NCBI GenBank assembly: GCA_030159075.1
Contig: BROG01000630.1
Coordinates: 62,001 to 126,000 of the forward strand
Source: Atrina japonica
Lineage: Eukaryota > Mollusca > Bivalvia > Pterioida > Pinnidae
DNA length: 64,000 nucleotides
Direction: 5' to 3'
The notes below the pieces were generated by a model that saw nothing but the letters and a program-made list of their open reading frames with translations, made no database searches and was not told where the DNA came from. Position 1 is the first letter of the stretch. Every line of letters starts with the position of its first letter. Positions 1-12,334 of the stretch are shown one piece after another. A program made the position numbers and the translations under genes.

Positions 1-75
1 GCGTCTCCACAAGATACACTGTTGAAATGAATAATAGAAGATTATTAAAAATATATATTGTATCATTTTCATCAT

Positions 76-79
<4 letters not shown>

Positions 80-143
<64 letters not shown>
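80..143. repeat. (AT)n microsatellite
   Basis: This is an almost pure alternating AT tract with one phase slip near the middle. It lies beside AT-rich unique sequence and no gene. Confidence 0.95.
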
Positions 144-146
<3 letters not shown>

Positions 147-239
147 ATTAAAATTAACTTTTCAGTTGTTTACTGAAAAATAACCAATGTTGAGACAGAG
201 TACACTTTGTATTACGCGAAGCTAGATTTAACCGCGCCA

Positions 240-870
240 CAATCACTTTAATAAGTATTAATATGATTTTCGCGCAGTTAATCCTAGTTTTCTCAATTAA
301 ATCTAATTTTCCTCCAGTTAATGTGGGTTATGAAAAAAGTAGGATTAACTGGAGAAAAAAAAAGGTTTAACTTGTAACCTATTTTATCTCGAGAAAAACT
401 AGGATAACTCATTATTGTAATATCGACGTGTTTTACCAGTAAAACCTTGATTTTCTCAGTTAAACCTAGTTTTTTTCCACTTAAACCTAGATTTTCTCAG
501 TAACCCAGATTAACTGGAGAAAAACTAGGTTTAACTGAGAAAAACTAAGTTTAACTGCGCCAAAATCACAAATATTAATTAAACCTAGTTTTTCTCGAAA
601 AAAACCTACCTTAACTGAGAAAAACTAGTTTAACTGCACCACAATCACATTAATGAGCATTTGGCTCAGTTAAACCTAAGTTTTCTTTGTTAAACCTAGT
701 TTTTCTCCAGTTAATTTTGGTTACGAGAAAAATTAGGATTAATTGGAGAAAAATTATGTTTAACGCATAACCAACATTAATTGCAAAAAAAAACCCTAAG
801 TTTAACTTAGAAAAACTAGGTTTAACTGGAGGAAAACTAGGTTTAACTGAGAAAAACAGGGTTTTATTCA
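240..870. repeat. Degenerate repeat array in both orientations
   Basis: The stretch is built from imperfect copies of a unit of roughly 22-25 bases containing AAACCTAGTTTTTCTC, and of its reverse complement GAGAAAAACTAGGTTT. The two orientations are interspersed, so single strands could fold into many local hairpins. Short open frames here come from the repeat and are not genes. Confidence 0.8.
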
Positions 871-879
871 TTATAACCA

Positions 880-1451
880 TCCAATATTTGGATAGTTAAC
901 ACAAAACCATCCAATATTGAGATAGTTAACACAAAACCATCCAATATTGATATAGTTTATGCAAAAACAATCCAATATTGAGATAGTTAACACAAAAAAC
1001 CATCCAATACTGAGATAGTTAACAGAAAAACAATTCAATATTGGGATAGTTAACTCAAAACCATCCAGTATTGGGATAGTTAACACAAAAATCATCCAAT
1101 ACTGCGATAGTTAACAGAAAAACCATCCAATATTGATATAGTTAATGCAAAAACAATTCAATATTGATATAGTTAACACAAAACCATCCAATATTGAGAT
1201 AGTTCACACATAAACCATCCAATATTGATATAGTTAACACAAATAACCATCCAATACTGAGATAGTTAACAGAAAAACCATCCAATATTGGGATAGTTAA
1301 CAAAAAAAAATCAATATTGAGATAGTTAACACAAATTCGACCAATATTGAGATAGTTAACACAAAAACCATCCAATATTGAGATAGTCAACACAAAAACC
1401 ATCCAATATTGAGATAGGTAACACAAAAACCATCCAATACTGAGATAGTTA
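880..1451. repeat. 30-bp minisatellite, left block
   Basis: Tandem copies of a 30-31 base unit containing CCATCCAATATTGAGATAG then TTAACACAAAA, with scattered substitutions and one-base length changes. The array continues beyond 2150 with the same unit, so a single array was split by the element at 1452-2149. Open frames repeating VNYLNIGWF on the - strand are the translation of the unit, not a protein. Confidence 0.92.
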
Positions 1452-2149
1452 GGGCCTAAATTAAAATATTTTTTGTTTGCCGTTCCCCGACCGACCCGAT
1501 TTTAATGGCCCGACTGAAAAGTTTTTTCTACCACGATCGTCAAAATATTTTTTTTTTATTTATATTGTCAACAAGTCAATGTCATTGCGGCGCTTAGAAA
1601 TTAATTCGTAAAGACCTTTGCAGCAAGCGCTCAGCTGACTATAAAAAAGTATGAATGGGGTGTTACTGAATAAAGTAAGACCAAGGGAACCTAAGTTGTA
1701 TCCGGTATTTGTAACTCAAAATCAACATATTAACACGAATATGAAACCAAAAACACACAAGGAACTAAAGAATTAGATGAGCGACTCGAACTCCACTAAA
1801 AACTGGGAGTATGGACCAGGTGCACACGGAAGGGTCAGCGTCCTCTTTGCTTTTCTAGAAACACCTGCCGAGTCGTTCTGACATACAAATGTTGTCACAT
1901 CCGGTAAAAGATGAAAGAGGAATATAAGAAATTGTATGTTAGAATTGTTTTAAATGCTATTACATATAGATTGATGATTTTAGTAAGAAATATGGCTAAA
2001 ACAAGGTAATGAGCATACTACATCATATTCGAGATTCGCAGTAAAAAAAAAATTTTGAAAAAAAAATAAAATAATTTTCCTACCTACCGACCCAACCCTT
2101 GGACCCCTGGGTCGGGGAACAGCAAACAAACATATTTTTATGTTTGGCC
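1452..2149. mobile_element. Non-autonomous DNA transposon (MITE-like), 698 bp
   Basis: The two ends are imperfect inverted repeats of about 45 bases. The left end contains GTTTGCCGTTCCCCGACC and the right end, reverse-complemented, contains GTTTGCTGTTCCCCGACC. It sits inside a minisatellite unit: the left junction reads GTTA and the right junction TAAC, so removing the element with one TA copy restores the normal unit. This fits a TA target duplication, as made by Tc1/mariner-type transposases, but the family is not identified. There is no transposase gene. Around 1815-1850 a short stretch resembles the 3' tails of the PLE families elsewhere in the window. Confidence 0.75.
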
Positions 2150-2778
2150 TAACAGAAAAATCATCCAATATTTTGATAGTTAACACAAAACCATCCAATA
2201 TTTAGATAGTTAACACGTAAACCATCAAATATTTATATAGTTAACACAAAAACCATCCAATACTTAGATAGTTAACAGAAACACCATCCAATATTGGGAG
2301 TTTACAAAAACAATTCAATATTGAGATAGTTAACATAAATCCATCCAATATTGAGATAGTTAACAGAAAAACCATCCAATATTGAGATAGTTAACAGAAA
2401 AAAACATCCAATATTGGGATAGTTAACACAAAACCACCCAATATTGGGATAGTTAACACAAAAACCATCCAATATTGAGATAGTTAACAGAAAAAAACAT
2501 ACAATATTCGGATAGTTAGCACAAAACCACCCAATATTCGGATAGTTAACACAAAAACCATCCAATATTCGGATAGTTAACACAAAAACCATCCAATATT
2601 GAGATAGTTAATACAAAAAACCTTCCAATACTGAGATAGTTAACACAAAAACCATCCAATGTTGGAATAATTAACCACAAAAACCATCCAATATTGAGAT
2701 AATTAACCACAAAAACCATCCAATATTGAGATAGTTAACACAAAAACCATCCAATATTGGGATAGTTAACACAAAACT
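2150..2778. repeat. 30-bp minisatellite, right block
   Basis: Continuation of the array at 880-1451 with the same unit and similar divergence. It ends at about 2778, where non-repetitive AT-rich sequence begins. Confidence 0.92.
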
Positions 2779-2789
2779 TAATACGCCTT

Positions 2790-3940
2790 TCAAAAAGAAA
2801 GTAAAATATTAATTGTTTTCAGTTTAATTATGAATTGACAAAAACGTCATAGAAGTAGTAATAGCGGTCCAACACATCCGACAAAGCTAAAATGTATTAA
2901 TGTATTGGAGATATATTTGACGTGTTGTCATTCTCATGTTTTTATCTCCCCAGAAACCATCGCGGTGTTTTAATTCACGGATCGAGAGTAGCTGAAAATA
3001 AGATCAGGTCATGCAAAGACAGTCCAATATATATTACTTATATATATAATTTTATCTGAAAAGTATTATGTTCATTGCTTCCGCTCAGTACAGTATAGAA
3101 TAAATAAAATTTAGATAAAATGTGTTTTCGCTTCTTTTTTTTTTATATTTATTTTATTTTTGAAGATACTTGCAATACAAAGTGTACAAAAATATAAAAT
3201 GAAAATATATTTCTTTCTCATTCATACATACATGTAGCTCAAGATTATACTCCACACACATACTTTTACAAACATACAATGTACATTATATACTCTATAA
3301 ATTATACATTAATTATATTAATAAGTTGGTTGGTACAATGCGTTGATATAGTAATGCATTTACTATACGTATGTTTATCTAATTATAGTTTTAGTACATT
3401 TGTATTGTATCTGATCTAAAAAAAAAGAGAGAAAAGGGAAAAGAAAGATAGAAAAAGATGAGAGAGAGAGAAGAGAGAGAGAGAATGTTATATATTATTT
3501 ACACATGTATGGGTTTGATTTTAATACAAGTTTCTACACTTCAATAGCTCAGCAGAGATGAGGAGACTAAACAAGAAAAAACATTACAATCATATTCATG
3601 TATGACCTACAAGTATACATGCACATCATGGTATAATTCTTATGTAATCAATGCATATAAAAGATACAATTTTTCCATCTATTAATTTAAACAATAAATC
3701 CATTATATTCACAAAATTGCATAAATTAAATTACCATATGAACACACATAAAAATTTTTTATATATCATAGACATTGTAATGATCAAGAATTATATAGTG
3801 TAATACACATCTTATTGATAGTGACTGTTGTAAACATCTTGTTCTATATATATTAAGGTGCTTAATTAGTAAAATTATTAAATTGTCCAACTGAAAAATA
3901 TAATCCATGTGGATTATACTATATACACCAAAAATAAAAA
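2790..3940. other. AT-rich stretch without a recognised gene
   Basis: I see no coding signal here. The stretch holds poly-T and poly-A runs, a purine-rich GA segment at 3420-3485, and AT-rich sequence. Its right part probably includes the 3' UTR of the LINE that lies on the - strand to the right. Confidence 0.5.
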
Positions 3941-3949
3941 TTTACTTAT

Positions 3950-6900
3950 TCAAAGCGAAAGGAATATGACGATTGTCTAATAGTTAGAGAAAAATCATCA
4001 AAAAATTTTGTATCAAAATCACATTCCCCACAAGGCATGTTGTCAATTGTTTCTATTTCTATTTCGCACCTATTACAATAGGGACTATTTACTAAACCTA
4101 CTCTATACAAATAAAGAATTTTGTTATGTTAGAATGTGCTGATTAATTCTGTATTGTAACCAATCTGTAGACTAGACTGATTTGTACACTTGAAATGGAA
4201 TTGTATATAATGTTCTTCCATGTTGCTTCGTTGAATTCAAAACATTTCTTCCCATTTTCTTTGCCCAGATGACACAGCACTTTTTTATTAAGAAGTATGT
4301 TGTAAAAAAAGGTTTTGCATCCTTTCTTGTTTTTTATTATAACTTTTAAATTTACTGGGATGTTTGGGTGGGGGGTAAAGAGATGTTTTTTACAGGGTTT
4401 GTTGTACTGTAAAATATAATTCTGAAATAATTTGAACAATGGCCAAATATTGTATAAAAGTTTGATTTAATGTTATATTTTTCTTTAAATTCTTCAAGAC
4501 TATAAAAAGTAAAGCTTTTCATCATCTTTGATGAAATTATTTAAAATACTGACTCCTTTTCTAAACCACTCTTTATAAAAGATACTTTTTATTATCAATA
4601 GTAAAAATATTATTAATACCATATAGGTATTTCTAAGGCTGAACTAACATAGTTTTCAAGCTTTTCTATCTTTTTAACTATTTTTTCCCATACTCTAAAA
4701 ACATCCTTCCAAAAATATATTTTTTATATTATTTTGACATTTAAACAATATAATCAACTCCCACAGTGTGCTAATAGATTTTCATCTATAATTTTGTTTT
4801 TAACAAGTTCTTGCCACTTACTTGAGGTAGAATAAAGTCTCCGTATCCATGTTAGTTTTAAGTGATTCAATAGATGAAATTAAGTGTTACCATATTAAGT
4901 CCCCCCTCTATGTATTTTTTTAACAACAATTTACTCTTTTAATTTTATCAACTTTGCTATTCCATAGAAAATTGTAGAGTTCAGTATTGAGTTTTTTAAC
5001 AAAGTAGTCAAACAGGATTAGGAAGTGATATAAAGAGGTGGTTTAAATTGTGAAATCAAAAGAGATTTTATTATCTGCACTCTTCCCTATTGGTGTTAAC
5101 TTTCTTCTATTCCACGATTTGAATAATTGATTTAATTAATTTTGACTGAATTTTTTGTCATAATTTAATTTGGAATTTTTAGTTAGATCCACATGAAACT
5201 CTATTCCTAATAAAAGTGAAAGTTCTATTTTCCCCATTTCAAAATTAAGTTCAGGGGCAATAAATTCAATCACTGTATTTTTTTAATTTCCTAGCCAATA
5301 CAACCTGGTTTATATTTAAATTCATCTTTTAAGCCGGAAATTTTTTGCAAAACATTTTAATTCATTAATTGCTTTCTAATAGAGAATTTTTTTGTTCCAT
5401 CTAAAATCAAAGTTGTGTCGTCAGCATATTGAGACAGAAAATAGGGGTGTGATTATTTTGTATACCTTTTATTTTTTATTATATTCTAATTCTAATTGCT
5501 AAGAATCTCAGCACATAAAACAAAGAGTATAGGGGGCAATAGGGTCACCTGTGACGCATCCTCTTTTTATTTCAAAAAAATTAGACCAAATTCACACCCT
5601 GATAGTACTGCGCAGAACTATAATTTGTAATATGTAAAATTTATATCCAGTGTTTTTATGTCATTGCCAAATTTAAAATAATCCAAAACTTTATGTCATA
5701 AATGTCCAAGAAACGGAATCAAAAGCTTTTTCGAAATCTATCATTAGTAACATTCCATGTAATATCATTTTCCTCAGCATAATGCATTATGTCGTATACT
5801 AATCTAGAGTTGTTTCCCCAATATAGCGTCCCTGAAGTAAATCCCGTCTGATCACGAGTCAATTAATTTATTTAAGGTTTTTTTTATTCTATTAGCTATA
5901 GATCCAGATTGCAATTTTGTAAATATTATTCAGGAGAGTAATTGGTCTCCAATTTTTTATAAAATTGTCTAGATTATCTCCTTTGGGTATACAAGTGATT
6001 ATCCCCTGTTTTTGGGGTAACTGTATAATTGTCCTTTAAAAAAAACCAAAGTTGATTGACCTGACAATAAAATTACATAAATGGTTTCCAAAAAACTTTA
6101 AAAAAATTCAACGGTGAAACCAATCCGAATCCTGGACTTTTTATAATTCTTCATTTTCCAAAGTGTTTTGGGATGCTTCACTTAATGTAAATTAAACCTA
6201 TCTAAACTATCGAGCTTCTTTTTTTATTAATCTAGGAACATTAACATTTTTTAAAAATTCATCCAGTTCAAAAACTTCGCTATTCTTACATGAATATATA
6301 AATTTTTCATAAAATAATTTATATCTTCTTCTAGTATTATCTTTCTGATTATAATTACTTCACCATTGATCTTTAACTACTTTAGGAATAATTTTTTAGA
6401 AGTAAAATTTCTATTTATTCCAAATTTAAAAAATATGATGTAGGTTTTTCACCTCGCTTCCTCAATCCTTTTGACTTTTGATCTGATAATACTACCCTTA
6501 AGTTTATTTAGTCTCAAATTTTCTAATTCTTGTTTTTTTTTTTCCCTTAGTCTTCTATATTAACATCTTGTCTTGATTCCAAATTCTGTATATTACTAAT
6601 AAGATTATTTTCTTCCAAATTATGCATCTTCTTCTTATATGCTGAATAGAAATAGTTTTTTCCCCTTAATTTCTAATAAAAGTATTCTAAAAATAGTGGA
6701 TCATCTATTTGAAATTGAATTTCTTCATCTCGAAATGGGCATTAATATTATTTAAATTATAAACTAGTAGGGAATATTGTGATTTGACTTTAAGAATAAT
6801 ATTTGTTTATAGTTTCAAGGTAATCAGAATCAATGTAACAGTGAGTTATTAAATTTCCAGAGTCCTCTCCCTTTTTTAAAAATCATTGAAGCTAATAGTA

Positions 6901-7670
6901 ATACTTGTGGCATTGAATGATCTGATCGGTACCAGATTCTATATCAGATGTGCATATACTTGACAGTAGTTTGGGTCAGATACAAAGAAAAAAATCTAAT
7001 CGGCCTTGTTTCAAAGAGATGTTGCTTTACGCCAAGTGTATCTTTTTAGTTGTCAGGATATAGTTCTCTTAAAAATATCAACTAGAATTAAAAATTTCCA
7101 TCATTTCTAATGACACGCTCCCTAGCTTTTTGGATTGTTGATATTTTATCTATAAATTATTGTAAAAAAAATTTTCTATCTGGATTTAAAACTAAATTAA
7201 AATCACACCGGGCAAATGACGCAAGATTCATTATTAAATAATCCTAAAAACATCTATTATTTTATCATAAAACAAGGAAGAATCTGTATTAGGACCATAA
7301 ACTGTTATTAAGGTCATTCTATTATTTACAATTTCTAAGTCAAGAGCAAGAAAATTCCCATCCAAGCCCTTTTTTCCCTAATTACCTTGTATTCAAAAGT
7401 TATTATTAAATAATATTGCAACCCCCGCCTTGAATTTGAATTTCAAAGAAATCAAAATAACAGTCAAAACCCCATTCAGCTCTTATTTAGTTTTTTCATT
7501 TCTCCTGGCGTAAAATGGGTATCTTGTAAACAAAATATGTGTGAATTTTTTACTTCTAAGATAGGAAAAAACATCTTTCGTTTTTTTTATCCCCTAAACC
7601 CTGACAATTAGCAGAAAGTATTCTAATACCCTTCCATATTTGTAGTAGTATATAAACAACCTCAACTTAC
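3950..7670 (-). pseudogene. Decayed Tx1/L1-like LINE, ORF2 remnant
   Basis: Reading the - strand through many frameshifts and stops gives the order of an L1-type ORF2. An endonuclease start lies near 7500-7620, where a segment equals CLQDTHFT of the second LINE in this window. The reverse transcriptase follows, with an FEKAFD block near 5725-5746 and a YADD catalytic box at 5417-5428. A C-terminal cysteine motif (C-x2-C followed by a spaced Cys) is at about 4015-4075. The same blocks occur in the LINE at 27065-31048, so both belong to one clade. In L1 elements ORF2 nicks the target and reverse transcribes. The number of breaks shows this copy is old and inactive. Confidence 0.8.
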
Positions 7671-7679
7671 AGTCTAACC

Positions 7680-8870
7680 CCATCTCTGCTTGCATAAAAC
7701 GATAACTACATACATGTACATGTATAGGAGAGCACCATTCGATGTTTAAAGAAGGAAAGAAGAGAGAAAGAAGGAAACATAAAGAACATAAAACATAAAT
7801 CTGAAAAAGGTCATGTAATAGTGACCACCACTAACCAACCCAAAACAAATATCATTATATATACCTGTAAACATTTGTAGTGTATACATTTATAAATACG
7901 TACACACCCATATTAGTATATGCACCCATGTTTGTGACATACACCTACAACCTGAAAAGCCTACCTATTGCAGTGATACACCTAACATGTGCACCATTAT
8001 AAAGTAGTATTTAACTTCACAAAGGTTGTATTCTAAATTAAAGTTAAAAGTTCAATATCATGATTCACTGAATATGTTAACCAAATATACAGTGTACAGT
8101 TGAACAAAACATATTTACAACACTCATCATCACACAGAAACATTTATATACAACACTCATCATCACACAGAAACATTTATATACAGCACACCATCACCAT
8201 CGTCACACATATATACAAATTAAACACATGCCCTGCTTCCCACACCCTCACACATTCTCTCTCTCCATCTCTCTCTCTCTCTCTCTGTCTGTAACACACA
8301 CACACATTCTCTCTCTCTCTCCTCTCTCTCCTCTCTCACTCTGTAACACACCCACACACACTCTCTCTTTTCTCATCTCCTCTCTCCTCGCTCTCCTCTC
8401 CTCTCTCTCTTTCTCTCTCTCTCCTCTCATCTCTCTCCTCATCTCTCTGTAACACACATACATACAAACAGTGATTATATACATGATACAATGGTCAAGT
8501 TATGTTTTGGTTTAAAATGTCTGTCAATCAAGGTAAATTACACGTGTAAATACTCACAGTCCTGTCGATAAATCCCCAAACACACACTTTCACTGTAATA
8601 AAATAGTCATGTGTTTCAGGTCTTTCCATAGAGTCATTGACCAGAAGAACCAATACAACACAAAGGAACAATACATTTAAATCCCTTTCTATGAATGAAG
8701 TTTTGTATAATAATTAGGCTCCAGTATTGAGAATTACCACAAGCAAACTAGGAAACACTCGACCACCATCTCAAAACACAGAAAAGAGAAAACTTGTTGT
8801 CAACACACTTAACAAATATTTCCCCCGCACTTAAATCATCACACTGAACAGACCGAATCAAAAATTTCCA
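7680..8870. repeat. LINE inter-ORF spacer with simple repeats
   Basis: About 1.2 kb between the two LINE ORF remnants. It contains about 2.5 tandem copies of a 31-33 base unit with ACTCATCATCACACAGAAAC at about 8117-8190, then a CT-rich tract with CACACA islands at 8240-8455. The overlapping open frames on both strands here are low-complexity artefacts. Confidence 0.7.
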
Positions 8871-8879
8871 TCGTTTAAC

Positions 8880-9690
8880 AGATAAGCCTCAGAAAGAATG
8901 GTATTGTTGGGAAATCTTCCTTTCTTTCCATTATTTTAGTTTTAGGAACAGTTTTCCATCTAAACTCCAAGAATTTTCCACACATTCTAAATTAAATCTT
9001 CTTTCAGTCTCTCTGCTGATTAATTTTTTGTCAAGTCTTCAAAATACAAGGTATTTTTTTTCCCTTTTAACCCACTTTCCTTGTTGAATTACTTCAAATT
9101 TTTTTTCGCCTGTGGGTGAATTTACAAATAATGCTTCTTGCATTGTTCTTCCTATATGTCCAAGTCTAATGCGCTGTGTCTATGTCCAGATTGGTTGATA
9201 TTAGACCCTAAGTTCCTTGTTAATAAAAGTCAACCACCTTATACTACAGTTTTCTTCTAACGATTCGAAATTTGTATTGTTGTGTCCATCTATTCCTACA
9301 ATCCTAATTGAATTTTTTCGACCATATTGTTCTAAGTCATTACGTTGGTTTTTCCAGGCAAATATTTTTGTTTTCCACTGTCCAACTTATTTTTCTTTCC
9401 TAAAGTTTGCACTGTGTGGTTTGAGATCTTCGTTTTCTGTTTTCAAAGATCAAACACTCTACTAAAACCAACCTTTCAAACTAATTCCACGATTCTCCTC
9501 TCTAATCTCATCCCTTAATCTATTCATCTGGGAGTTCATGTCTTCTTTGAGAGATGAAAGCACTAAGAACAATATTGTCTAATTTTCCATCTGTTGTCAA
9601 CTTGCTCTTAGAAATGTCACTTACTCTGCCGGAGAAAGTATGTTTCCCCTTTTCCCACTAGTGCTGGCACTTCTAGTTATGGATGCCATT
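8880..9690 (-). pseudogene. Decayed LINE ORF1 remnant
   Basis: The - strand near 9270-9345 reads EQYGRKNSIRI-GI, the counterpart of EQYSRKNNIKIYGM in the intact ORF1 at 32181-33134. This is the start of the RNA-recognition-like fold of L1 ORF1 proteins, which coat the element RNA as trimers. The rest is broken by frameshifts. Its position upstream of ORF2 on the same strand makes it the first ORF of the LINE at 3950-7670. Confidence 0.65.
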
Positions 9691-9699
9691 ATGAAGATA

Positions 9700-10750
9700 A
9701 TACTCCAAAAACAGTTTTATAACATATGTAGTTTTTCATCTATTGTACACAGGGTAAACTTCACCCTTCATAGAACTAATAAGCTGGTTAGTGTACTGGT
9801 CACTACTACAATGGTCACTGTTCCCATGTAGTGTTCAACTCAGTACTATTCAAAATAATATTCCTTTGAAACACAGGAAACTATATTTCTCCCAAATTTA
9901 CTTTCTTGAGTGTAAATAGTGAAAGCAGTTTGTTATAAAAATGATGCCATGCAAAAATTCACTATGAAAACTTAAGTGATAATTGTAATATTCCACTTTC
10001 TTTTGAGAGAGTAAAATCACAACTTCTGACTTGGTGTTCACACAATGGAACCTCCCGTGTTTTCGCTTCTTGATTTACCACAAATCACACGTGCTGACTT
10101 CTCCAAATCATTGTCATCTTAGAAGGAGAAAAACATATTTTGTTACATACTTTATATATACTTATACAATCGCACACGACGATTTTTGTTTACGGTTACG
10201 GCTGTTAACCAGCTTTCTATTGATTTTATGATAAACAGCTCGCAGTTTTTCATATTTCAGGAAATACTAGCTCAATAAATTTCAATAATTAATTGAAAAG
10301 AGTATTCGCGTAGTATCCCTTATTTACTTTCATTTACTAACCAATCCTAACAAAGGAACAGGAATATCTCTTTAATACTTCCAACTAAAGATTCCTGATG
10401 TTATTTATTATTATTCCAAGTGTTTTAAAGAGAGATTGATATTAAAATGTAAAGTTCAATGAACTTATTGTGAGAATGGTAACAAATAGATATTGAACTT
10501 CTTTTTTGAAAATTGGGAAAGAAATGTTATATGTGGAATTTAAAAAAGAAACATTTATATTCAAATAACTGTTTATCAAGAATGATGACAGATATGAAAA
10601 ATAGATTGGCTTATCTCATGTGTTATGAAATATCATCCAACACAATTTTCCCAAAATTTCTACGTATGCATTTTTTACAAATACTAGATCTAGCATTTCT
10701 TTTGTAAAGAGGTAATCTTTATTACAAAATTTCAGATATGTTTTATTAAC
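9700..10750. other. No recognised gene
   Basis: AT-rich sequence between the LINE and the T-box locus. Short open frames exist on both strands but show no domain, splice context or composition suggesting a gene. I looked here for the missing 5' T-box exons and did not find them. Confidence 0.5.

Positions 10751-10751
<1 letters not shown>

Positions 10752-10839
<88 letters not shown>
10752..10839. repeat. (GA)n microsatellite
   Basis: A pure GA dinucleotide tract of about 88 bases. The poly-LS open frame on the other strand is its translation. Confidence 0.97.
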
Positions 10840-10840
<1 letters not shown>

Positions 10841-11228
10841 ATAACAACGGAAATTTATTGGTTTTGCGGATGGGACATGTATGAGTTAAAAGGAGCCAAG
10901 CGCCACCGTATATTGTTTTTAAAGTTATCACTGTATTGTCATGCATCATTTTACACGGGTACACATTTCTGGCACACCAGAAATAACCTTACAAGAGACA
11001 ATTTGTTCTCGGTCATTGTCTTACTTTAACCTTCATGATTTTGAGATGCTATCAAAGCTTGAAATCAAGTAGTGTTAGTTGCCACTAGTTGTGGGTTGAA
11101 AAAATGACACGCTCCAGGGTGGTGCACACCACCGATAAACTTTACATGGGACGTTATAAATGTAAACTCATTCAGATGAGTGATGTAGTCCTCTTGTTGT
11201 CAAATTGTTTGCTGCAACTATAATACAA

Positions 11229-11300
11229 TATACAGATTTGGTGAATACTGGACAATCCCGGACCTCTGAAAAAAATGGAATCAGGTGCCACAGAAGGGTT
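11229..11300 (-). mobile_element. PLE family A 3'-tail fragment
   Basis: Read on the - strand this matches the distal 3' tail of the PLE family A copy at 49699-50465, including the blocks equivalent to CCAGAGGTCCGTGTTTGTCC and CAGATTTGTAT. It is short, diverged, and lies just 80 bases upstream of a T-box exon. Confidence 0.6.
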
Positions 11301-11382
11301 TATATTTATATTTAAATTTATTACTGACTCTGTTATTTCGTATAATTTTGTCGTTGTTAATTTTTTTTTATCTTGATTCCAG

Positions 11383-11498
11383 CTGGAAGAGTTTACCTCC
11401 ATCCTGATTCACCGAGTACCGGGTCCCACTGGATGAAGCAAGATATCATATTTAGCAAGCTGAAATTGACAAACAATCGCAACAACGACCAGGGACAC
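11383..11498 (+). CDS. Tbr: T-box factor, exon a (middle of the T domain)
   Basis: This exon follows a pyrimidine-rich acceptor (ATTCCAG) and ends at the donor GTGAGT. It starts with two bases that complete a codon from an upstream exon and then gives 38 codons beginning [19 protein letters not shown] and continuing with FSKLKLTNN. These are hallmark blocks of the T-box DNA-binding domain, where the GSHWM and KLKLTNN strands form the core of the immunoglobulin-like fold. It joins exon b in phase 0. The T-domain N-terminal half must be encoded by exons upstream of this window, since none is found in 1-11382. SHWMKQ and later blocks favour the T-brain/Eomes/Tbx21 group. A VegT/Tbx6-type assignment is less likely but possible. 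Confidence 0.9.
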
Positions 11499-11896
11499 GT
11501 GAGTTCTTCAGTATTCTGTATTGTTTCTATTAAGTTCATAGTGACGTCAAAACGGATTCTTGTAAATGTTTGAAAAAGCTTTCGCTGTGTCGATATAGGT
11601 CCTACAGGTCCGATATTGGCTCATCACCTGCATTTGGTGGCGCCTTTGTCTAAGTGAAAAACAATTCTTGAGCATTAAAGAAAAACAAACAAAATAATTT
11701 TTAGAAAGAAACAAAAATCAATTAAACTATTGTTCAGCTGAGGAATGAAGTTTGAGTTTAATTGATAAGACAATGTATGTACACACATGTGAGTAACTCG
11801 AAATCAGAGAAATTAAATACTTTAATGGAAATAATAAAGAGCAAATATAACAAAGCTATATAACTCAATAATATTTTTATAACATTTTTGTTTTAG

Positions 11897-12037
11897 ATTG
11901 TTCTGAACTCAATGCACAAGTACCAGCCTCGTATTCACGTCATCGAAGTCAGCACATGCAGTGAACAAAAGAATTTGCAAACGCATGCGTTCACGGAAAC
12001 TCAGTTCATTGCTGTAACGGCATACCAAAACACAGAT
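11897..12037 (+). CDS. Tbr: T-box factor, exon b (T domain)
   Basis: The acceptor is TTTTAG and the donor is GTAAGT; the exon is exactly 47 codons, phase 0 at both ends. It encodes NSMHKYQPRIHVIEV, then a short variable loop, then FTETQFIAVTAYQNTD. HKYQPR and the FIAVTAYQN strand are invariant T-box features that contact DNA and the dimer partner. The loop between them is much shorter than in vertebrate Tbr1/Eomes. TETQFIAVTAYQNTD is the T-brain-type version of this block, which is the main reason for the subfamily call. The 398-base intron before it is short, and the 2.1-kb intron after it carries a SINE and a PLE tail. Confidence 0.92.
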
Positions 12038-12134
12038 GTAAGTTTATCTTTAAGTAAAGCAATCACCTTGAAAGCAAATGACCCAAACTTCGATGCCCAG
12101 TTTACATCATATTTGTGACTTCTTAAGAACAGGG

Positions 12135-12330
12135 GACCTTCGCGCTTTAATCCATGAAGTCTCTCACCTCTAGTCAGCTTGGATTCGAGTTCCACTGGAA
12201 CCTACTCAGATTTTGTTAGGAAGGTCGGTGGTCTCTTCCTCAGTTAATTGTAAACAGGTTCTCTTTTCCACCATTAAAGTGTCCACCACCATATGACTGC
12301 GAAATTGTTGATTGTTGTATAAAGCAACAT
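12135..12330 (+). mobile_element. tRNA-derived SINE in a T-box intron
   Basis: It shares a head segment (CGCGCTTTAA then CTCTGACCTC-like), a box B-like GGATTCGAGTTCC and a tail GAAGGTCGGTGGTCTCTTCC with the SINE at 18768-18960. The box A region is lost or highly diverged. It is in the same orientation as the gene, and the antisense open frame here is not a gene. Confidence 0.7.
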
Positions 12331-12334
12331 TCTG

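Noticed and set aside
880..2592. Open frames on the - strand with repeating VNYLNIGWF, as a possible repeat protein
   Set aside because: They are the translation of a 30-base minisatellite; frames change between units and there is no start context or conservation of residues over bases.
8100..8484. Overlapping Ser/Leu-rich and Arg/Glu-rich frames
   Set aside because: They translate CT-rich simple repeats on both strands.
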